A stretch of DNA of 64,000 nt from Treponema_I sp045599005 (lineage in GTDB: Bacteria; Spirochaetota; Spirochaetia; Treponematales; Treponemataceae), in assembly GCA_045599005.1 (NCBI GenBank), contig JAZRVF010000012.1, positions 1 through 64,000 on the forward strand. The letters are read 5' to 3'. Below, in pieces: positions 59,541-64,000 of the stretch. The first letter of the stretch is position 1. Every line of letters starts with the position of its first letter. Made by a program: the position numbers and the translations under genes. The notes under the pieces were generated by a model that was given only the letters and a program-made list of their open reading frames with translations, did not search any database and was not told the origin of the DNA.

Positions 59541-60023
59541 CTAGCGTTTGCCCAGTTCGCAGTCCAGCTGATAAAGATTGCCGCCCTCAAGGCAGAACAG
59601 GTTGAACCTGGTTATGATGTCCTGGACCTGTCGCTCTTCCTCACGCTGCTCAGTTATGAACCAGTTCAGGAAACTCTGGGTTGCGTAATCCTTTTCGTCA
59701 ATGGCCTCCCGGTAGATGTCACCGATCAGTTTTGAGATGTATTCCTCATGTTCCAGCGTCTCATTCAGAACCTGAATGACACTTTTCTTCTCAATCTTCG
59801 GTGCCTCAATGGGCAGGAACCGGATCTCTTCATGCTTCTCCTGAAGATAATCGTAAAACTTCATGGCATGTTCCTCTTCCTCTTCCGCCTGTTTCTTGTA
59901 CCAGTGGGAAAAACCGTCCAGACCCATGGAATCAAAATAGGAAGCGAAAAAAAGATAGATGTATGCTGATTCAAGTTCTTTCTGAAACTGGGTGTTTAAA
60001 AGTGAACCGATTTTCCTGATCAT
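59541..60023 (-). CDS. ftn: Ferritin
   Basis: The 160-residue four-helix bundle stores iron after oxidising Fe2+. The ferroxidase residues lie in QFQKELESAYIYLFFASYFD, KKQAEEEEEHAMKFYDYLQE and FLNWFITEQREEERQV. ATG 60023 overlaps the desulfoferrodoxin stop (ATGA) and uses GGAGG 8 bases upstream, so the two proteins are translationally coupled. Iron storage beside superoxide reductase limits Fenton chemistry. Confidence 0.92.
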   Translation of the reverse strand: MIRKIGSLLNTQFQKELESAYIYLFFASYFDSMGLDGFSHWYKKQAEEEEEHAMKFYDYLQEKHEEIRFLPIEAPKIEKKSVIQVLNETLEHEEYISKLIGDIYREAIDEKDYATQSFLNWFITEQREEERQVQDIITRFNLFCLEGGNLYQLDCELGKR

Positions 60024-60400
60024 ACCTTTGACCTCCATAATCTGTGGATATTGCAGTATTCATAGGCAGCCTGAACACGTTCGCCCATAAGAATCGCAAA
60101 ATCAACCTCAGGTTTATCGCCCGGGCCAAGCCATTTCTGCTGGATTCCCCTGTCGGTCTGAAGAAGGATCCATTCAATGTAATGTTCCGCAAGAGTGGGA
60201 TGAAGTTTCGAGCCTACAGTCACCGTCACAGTGTTTCCGTTCACTCTGATCACGGGAACATGTTTCTCAAGTGCGCCGTCTGTGACACCCGGAACCAGTT
60301 CTTCCATTGCTTCATCACAGCAGACGGTAGGAACTCCGCTGTCTTTTACGATGGCAATAATTTTTCCGCATTTCCTGCAGACAAAAAATTTAAGTTGCAT
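60020..60400 (-). CDS. dfx: Desulfoferrodoxin (superoxide reductase)
   Basis: This 126-residue enzyme reduces superoxide to peroxide without making oxygen, a strategy of anaerobes. The N-terminal desulforedoxin domain has all four iron ligands (C8, C11, C27, C28), and the catalytic site has H47, H67, H73, C116 and H119, with E45 next to the first His. It is therefore the two-centre form, unlike the one-centre enzyme of Treponema pallidum. The start follows TGGAGGTACAC. It leads the dfx-ftn pair. Confidence 0.93.
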   Translation of the reverse strand: MQLKFFVCRKCGKIIAIVKDSGVPTVCCDEAMEELVPGVTDGALEKHVPVIRVNGNTVTVTVGSKLHPTLAEHYIEWILLQTDRGIQQKWLGPGDKPEVDFAILMGERVQAAYEYCNIHRLWRSKV

Positions 60401-60442
60401 GTGTACCTCCAGAAAAAGTTTTCCAGGCTTCAGCAGAATCTG

Positions 60443-60457
60443 ATCAGTCAGACTGAT
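60443..60457. promoter_or_regulatory. Palindrome upstream of dfx-ftn
   Basis: ATCAGTCAGACTGAT is a perfect 15-base palindrome (7-base arms), 43 bases before the dfx start. It may be an operator. The rest of 60401-60605 shows nothing recognised. Confidence 0.45.
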
Positions 60458-60605
60458 TTAATCTGCTTTCTGCCCACGGCACCAACATACATCCGATTTG
60501 TTTTTCAGTGTTGCAGAATCATCCGCAAACGGTCACCACAAAATCACTTTCATGAAAAAGAAGCCGCCACGTCTGAAGGAAGGGACGCTGTGCATGACAT
60601 ACCTG

Positions 60606-61277
60606 TCAGTTTTCCCCTTCCTGCGCCTCTTTTTCTTCCCGGTAACGCCTCACAAGTTCCTCCCGGGAAATATTCCCGTTCCTTTCCCTGGCGGCCTTCA
60701 GTTTTCTGTAGATCGTGTTCTCGCTGAAGCCCACAACCTCTTTCTGATAAACCATACCTGTGCAGAGCTGCTCGATTATGTTCCGTTCGTCTTCGTAAAG
60801 AATCAGTTTCTTGCGCCGGAACCTGTCGTTAAGAACGTATTCCACAATCCCGATGAACCAGAGACTCCGCACTATGTGGATGAAGAAATTGACCAGCAGT
60901 TCTCCGTTTATGCAGAATGCCACTGAAACAAGGGCAAAATAGAAACCGAGAGCCAACCAGCGCATTTTGGGATAAAGCATGACCACAATCGAAATCATGA
61001 AAAGGGCTGTGTAATTGTTGTAAAGAAGGGTTCTGTCAAAAGCAGTCACAAAAATCAGGACCGCGGAATAGGCAAGATAAAAATAGGGAAAAGTTTTTCT
61101 GCCGCAGAACAGTGCCAGCGGAACGTAAAGCAGATTCATGGCGATGATAATCCATCCCCAGACCTCAAAGCCTGTCTGCACACCTTTCCAGATGCACAGA
61201 ACAGAAAGCAGAAGAGAAAGCACAGATGTGCTGATGACGAAAGGGTCTTTCAGGTGCCTGACAAACTTTTTTTTCAT
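60606..61277 (-). CDS. Membrane protein with cytoplasmic HTH-like C-terminus
   Basis: The 223-residue protein has about six transmembrane helices (14-31, 40-58, 63-80, 86-102, 106-124, 128-150) and a C-terminal cytoplasmic tail (about 155-223: LYEDERNIIEQLCTGMVYQKEV, VGFSENTIYRKLKAARER) that reads as a helix-turn-helix of the sigma-region-4/LuxR kind. It could be a membrane-bound one-component regulator. ATG 61277 follows GGAAG. I do not know a named family; the DNA-binding role is inferred from the tail. Confidence 0.6.
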   Translation of the reverse strand: MKKKFVRHLKDPFVISTSVLSLLLSVLCIWKGVQTGFEVWGWIIIAMNLLYVPLALFCGRKTFPYFYLAYSAVLIFVTAFDRTLLYNNYTALFMISIVVMLYPKMRWLALGFYFALVSVAFCINGELLVNFFIHIVRSLWFIGIVEYVLNDRFRRKKLILYEDERNIIEQLCTGMVYQKEVVGFSENTIYRKLKAARERNGNISREELVRRYREEKEAQEGEN

Positions 61278-61401
61278 AAAGGGCTTCCATATTTTTGATG
61301 AAGATGATCACGCACAGAATCATCTTCTTTCAAAATAGCACTGTTTCTGAAAAAGTAAAGTGCAGGCTCTGCGGCAGGAAAACTGAATGCTGTCTCTTAA
61401 A

Positions 61402-62379
61402 TCAGTATTCCATAAATTCAATGTTTAACAGCAGCAGCTGACTTATGTCCTTTATCTGAAAATCAACAAAATCGTAGTTTGCGTCAGGATCAACAGTTTT
61501 CAGCCAGGTTTCCGGAGAAAAAGAAGTCAGGCCATTATTTCCGGACAGATTTACACACTGGTGTGGAGCAATCGGATTTCTTCCCATAAAGGCGATGATT
61601 CCATATGTGACATCAGAACGAATTGCTTCCTCCAGTTTTTCCAGTATTTCGTCAGGTTCTGTATAGGAATCAATGGAAAGATCAATGTTCACATAACTGT
61701 AAAGATCAATCAGATCTTCCTTCATTATTGTTGCCTGAGTCTGCCCCTTCTCTTCGATTATTGTGAAAAGCCCCGGAACATTGAGCATCATGGGTGAAAG
61801 GTATGAATAATAAGAACACAGAAGATTGACATTACAGAAGAAAAAGTTCCCCACTTTTCCCATTGTGAGCGGAACCGGCTCAAAATCTTCGGATCCGTTT
61901 TCCAGAAGCAGTTTACGGACTCTTTCAGCTTTGTAAAAAGCATCTTCAGGAATCACCTGATCCCCATAAAACTTATATGTATTGAACTGTGTCGCATCAA
62001 TCGGCCTCATGTCTGAAACCGGATTTATTCTGTTCACATCAACATTATATTTCAGCAGTGTGCTCAGTTTCTCATAGGAACAGGAATAGGCAAGTGAATA
62101 AAGCAGAGACATTCCGTTTTCTGCGGGTTCATCAAAATCGAATCCTTTCCTGTCCAAGAGAGAACAGGCTTCCGCAAAATCCTCATCGGAAAAATATGCA
62201 AGTGCCAGCTGAAGATTAAGACCTTTTTCTGTTGTCTCATCAAGCGGAACCCCACTCGCAACCAATTCCCTGAATCTGGGAAAATTCTTTGCCTTTGCTG
62301 CTTCAATCAACGGAAGATTCTGTGCACACATAAAGGAACACAGAACAATCATGCTGAAAATCCATAAAACTTTTTTCAT
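61402..62379 (-). CDS. Exported ankyrin-repeat-like protein
   Basis: The product of about 325 residues has a signal peptide (MKKVLWIFSMIVLCSFMCAQ), which may end in a relaxed lipobox, and then degenerate ankyrin-like repeats: LIEAAKAKNFPRFRELVASG, LNLQLALAYFSDEDFAEACS, MSLLYSLAYSCSYEKLSTLL. The second half is unique. ATG 62379 is chosen with AGGA at 8 bases; a longer frame runs back into the inverted repeat and ridA. Ankyrin proteins bind other proteins. No partner is evident. Confidence 0.6.
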   Translation of the reverse strand: MKKVLWIFSMIVLCSFMCAQNLPLIEAAKAKNFPRFRELVASGVPLDETTEKGLNLQLALAYFSDEDFAEACSLLDRKGFDFDEPAENGMSLLYSLAYSCSYEKLSTLLKYNVDVNRINPVSDMRPIDATQFNTYKFYGDQVIPEDAFYKAERVRKLLLENGSEDFEPVPLTMGKVGNFFFCNVNLLCSYYSYLSPMMLNVPGLFTIIEEKGQTQATIMKEDLIDLYSYVNIDLSIDSYTEPDEILEKLEEAIRSDVTYGIIAFMGRNPIAPHQCVNLSGNNGLTSFSPETWLKTVDPDANYDFVDFQIKDISQLLLLNIEFMEY

Positions 62380-62405
62380 TTTCATATCCTGATACTTAAC
62401 AGTCT

Positions 62406-62511
62406 GAATGTACGGTAAGAAAAATCCAGCGACAACCGAGCCACTCTGAAGTTTTGCCAGTTTTTTTCCTTCAGCGTGGCGAATTGCCGTGATTTTTCTT
62501 ACCGTACATTC
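62406..62511. repeat. 106-base inverted-repeat element
   Basis: A perfect 21-base terminal inverted repeat begins GAATGTACGGTAAG at 62406-62426 and is mirrored at 62491-62511. Inside, GCCACTCTGAAG and CTTCAGCGTGGC pair with one mismatch. The right end overlaps the ridA stop codon. Confidence 0.75.
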
Positions 62512-62884
62512 AAAGTTTCTCCGCGATAACTTCAATTTCCACGAGAGCACCTTTGGGCAGTGCGGCAACTTCCACACAGCTTCGGGCAGGTCTTGTGGTG
62601 AAGAATTTCTCGTAAACTGCATTAAAAGCGGCAAAATCCTGAATGTGCTGCAGAAAGCATGTGGTCTTTACAACTTTTTCAAGCGAGGATCCGGCCGCCG
62701 CAAGAACTGCACCAAGATTCCTGATCACCTGCTCTGTCTGGCCTGTAATATCGGTGGCCTCAATGCTGCCCGTTGCTGGATCAATGCCGATCTGACCGGA
62801 AGTGAAAACCAGACTGCCGCTGATCATTCCCTGTGAATAAGGTCCGATGGCAGAAGGCGCATCCGGTGTTGAAATTACGTCCAT
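62510..62884 (-). CDS. ridA: RidA-family enamine/imine deaminase
   Basis: RidA clears reactive 2-aminoacrylate and related enamines. The 124-residue protein has PSAIGPYSQGMI, LVFTSGQIGIDP, TEQVIRNLGAVL and the catalytic Arg in TRPARSCVEVAALPKGALVEIE. Length is typical for the trimeric protein. ATG 62884 follows AGGAG. Its stop codon sits at the edge of an inverted-repeat element. Confidence 0.93.
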   Translation of the reverse strand: MDVISTPDAPSAIGPYSQGMISGSLVFTSGQIGIDPATGSIEATDITGQTEQVIRNLGAVLAAAGSSLEKVVKTTCFLQHIQDFAAFNAVYEKFFTTRPARSCVEVAALPKGALVEIEVIAEKL

Positions 62885-62947
62885 AAAAAACTCCTATATA
62901 AAAATCCGTTAACAGCGGCCCACAAATGACGAAAACAGGCTGAAGTA

Positions 62948-63047
62948 ATAAAAACGCTGCTGGAGGCAGAGCGGGGGCGGAGTGTGAACTTGTGCTGCAG
63001 CACAACTTGAACACGCCGACCCGTCTGCCGGAATGCAGCGTTTTTAT
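62948..63047. repeat. 100-base symmetrical palindrome between ridA and ybaK
   Basis: The perfect outer arms ATAAAAACGCTGC (62948-62960) and GCAGCGTTTTTAT (63035-63047) and the perfect centre TTGTGCTGCAGCACAA (62990-63005) share one symmetry axis, with GGCAGA/TCTGCC pairs in between. T residues flank both sides. It probably ends transcription of ybaK and could be a mobile palindromic element. Confidence 0.7.
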
Positions 63048-63071
63048 CAGACATCCTCTGTTTTCACGCAC

Positions 63072-63545
63072 TCAGTTTTCCGGCATTTTCGTGACATCAA
63101 CCCACTGAAGGAAATCGGAGAATCTTTCCAGCTGGTCAATGGTCGTTCTTACCGCAGTATTACCGCTTCCCGCCGCAGGGAACACAACATCATATTTTTT
63201 AAGTGACTCATCAAGGTAAACCTCAACACCTGCATTCACCGCAAAGGGACAGACTCCGCCCGGTGCATGACCGATATACCTCTCAACCTCTTCAAAAGGA
63301 ATCATCTTTGCCTTGATGTGGAAAAAATCCCGGTACTTTCTGTTATCAATCTTGGAACAGCCCGAGACCACAATCAGAATCGGTTTTTCCTCAATCAGAA
63401 AAGACAGAGTCTTCGCAATCTGATCCGGCTCTGTCCGCAGAGCTTTTGCAGCCAGTTCCACAGTCGCGCTGGATTCCTCGCAGACAATCAGCTGGGACTC
63501 AAGTTCCGTGCCCTTAAAAGCAGCCTGTACATTCTCAAAAGACAT
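63072..63545 (-). CDS. YbaK/EbsC-family aminoacyl-tRNA deacylase
   Basis: The 157-residue protein hydrolyses mischarged tRNA, such as Cys-tRNA(Pro). It has IAKTLSFLIEEKPILIVVSG, the conserved KIDNRKYRDFFHIKAKM, YIGHAPGGVCPFA (the GxxPG loop) and the VFPAAGSGNTAVRTT segment. ATG 63545 follows GAGGTGAATC. It is divergent from the flavoprotein gene on the right. Confidence 0.88.
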   Translation of the reverse strand: MSFENVQAAFKGTELESQLIVCEESSATVELAAKALRTEPDQIAKTLSFLIEEKPILIVVSGCSKIDNRKYRDFFHIKAKMIPFEEVERYIGHAPGGVCPFAVNAGVEVYLDESLKKYDVVFPAAGSGNTAVRTTIDQLERFSDFLQWVDVTKMPEN

Positions 63546-63617
63546 GATTCACCTCGCAGTGATTATAACTTTTTGAACAAAAAGGGAAAAGCGATTTTTT
63601 GAAATGCAGATGAATGA

Positions 63618-63623
63618 TATAAT
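63618..63623 (+). promoter_or_regulatory. -10 element before the flavoprotein gene
   Basis: A consensus TATAAT lies 28 bases before ATG 63652; the -35 region is only a T run. Confidence 0.4.
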
Positions 63624-63651
63624 CAACTCTGCAAAGAACAGGAGGAACCCA

Positions 63652-64000
63652 ATGAAGGTTTTGATTTTGAACGGAAGTCCCCATCAGAACGGGAACACTT
63701 CAATAGCACTGCAGGAAATGGTGAAAGTTTTCCAGCAGGAAAAAATTGAAGTTGAGATGGTGAATATCGGCAGCAAGGCAATCCGCGGATGCATCGGCTG
63801 CAACACATGCGGTCAGACCGGAAAATGTGTTTTTGATGATGATGTGAACCAGATTGCCCAGAAGTTTGAGAAAGCCGATGGTCTGGTTCTTGGAACACCG
63901 GTTTATTATGCAAGTGTCAACGCAACTCTTGAAGCTTTTCTGCAGCGCCTGTTTTACAGCTCCTCTTTTGACAAAACCATGAAAGTGGGCGCAAGTGTTG
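63652..64000 (+). CDS. NADPH-dependent FMN reductase / iron-sulfur flavoprotein, 3' end outside window
   Basis: The visible 116 residues begin MKVLILNGSPHQNGNTSIAL, where GSPHQNGNT is the flavodoxin-like FMN phosphate loop. They contain a CIGCNTCGQTGKC cluster near residues 47-59, typical of iron-sulfur flavoproteins and related NAD(P)H:quinone-type reductases, and GLVLGTPVYYASVNATLEAFLQR. ATG 63652 follows AGGAGG. It continues off the right edge. A role in redox stress is inferred from the family. Confidence 0.85.
   Translation, partial: MKVLILNGSPHQNGNTSIALQEMVKVFQQEKIEVEMVNIGSKAIRGCIGCNTCGQTGKCVFDDDVNQIAQKFEKADGLVLGTPVYYASVNATLEAFLQRLFYSSSFDKTMKVGASV

Noticed and set aside
1..64000. CRISPR array, rRNA, tRNA genes or a phage
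   Set aside because: No regularly spaced repeats, no cloverleaf with a GTTCGAATC-type arm in the gaps, and no cluster of phage structural genes were seen.

Overview
The window looks like chromosomal DNA of a gut- or rumen-type treponeme (Spirochaetota) or a close relative. This is inferred from gene content, not from a 16S gene: a long-form pyrophosphate-dependent phosphofructokinase, cofactor-independent phosphoglycerate mutase, a PotABC-type transporter, desulfoferrodoxin plus ferritin, a methyl-accepting chemotaxis protein with a membrane-embedded front end, relaxed spirochaete-style lipoprotein signals, and plant- or host-glycan hydrolases (GH95, GH3). No rRNA or tRNA gene and no CRISPR array was seen. 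Coding density is high. Most genes have a clear GGAGG-type ribosome site, and many promoters read TTGACA-N17-TATAAT or close to it. Layout: 1-17041 is mainly housekeeping and transport: a partial Rpn-type nuclease, pfp, a MATE exporter plus a SplB-like radical SAM protein, an alanine/glycine:cation symporter, pyridoxamine kinase divergent from a MocR-type regulator, a LolA-RodZ-RimO-UvrD helicase run, and a GH95 fucosidase. 17201-30151 is a phosphate-starvation island: phoB-phoR, a Na/Pi cotransporter, alkaline phosphatase, and pstS-pstC-pstA / pstB-phoU-yibE/F, interrupted by a RES-Xre toxin-antitoxin pair and an EAL phosphodiesterase. Five of its promoters carry 11-bp-periodic TTWACA repeats (Pho boxes), four of them placed 9 bp from a -10 element. 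Its PstS appears circularly permuted. 30179-51311 holds a chemoreceptor, purN, a FIST-PAS-GGDEF protein, a second MATE exporter, an OFA-family antiporter, a carboxylesterase bracketed by two ~155-bp direct repeats, an HExxH lipoprotein, metY and metQ, an RHH-PIN toxin-antitoxin pair, potABC without potD, and gpmI. 51400-56604 is an accessory patch. It contains a compact Fst/Hol_Tox-like type I toxin-antitoxin locus (27-residue membrane peptide with a convergent antisense RNA) bracketed by copies of a palindrome, a double-HTH XRE regulator beside a decayed type II methylase, a RelB/DinJ-VapC pair, GC-rich repeats, a glutathione peroxidase-flavodoxin pair, and an AT-rich acyltransferase that seems to have lost its N-terminal catalytic helix. 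57010-64000 returns to metabolism and stress: a GH3 enzyme in reversed domain order, superoxide reductase-ferritin, a membrane-bound HTH protein, an ankyrin-like secreted protein, RidA, YbaK and a partial flavoprotein, separated by long inverted repeats. How the genes work together: PhoR/PhoB would sense phosphate limitation and switch on high-affinity uptake (PstSCAB), Na-coupled uptake and PhoA through the Pho boxes. The SOR-ferritin, Gpx-flavodoxin and partial flavoprotein genes form an oxygen-stress theme typical of an anaerobe. The four toxin-antitoxin loci, restriction-modification remnant and dispersed palindromic repeats mark the unstable parts of the region. Every assignment rests on reading motifs and family resemblance by eye; no database search was run.
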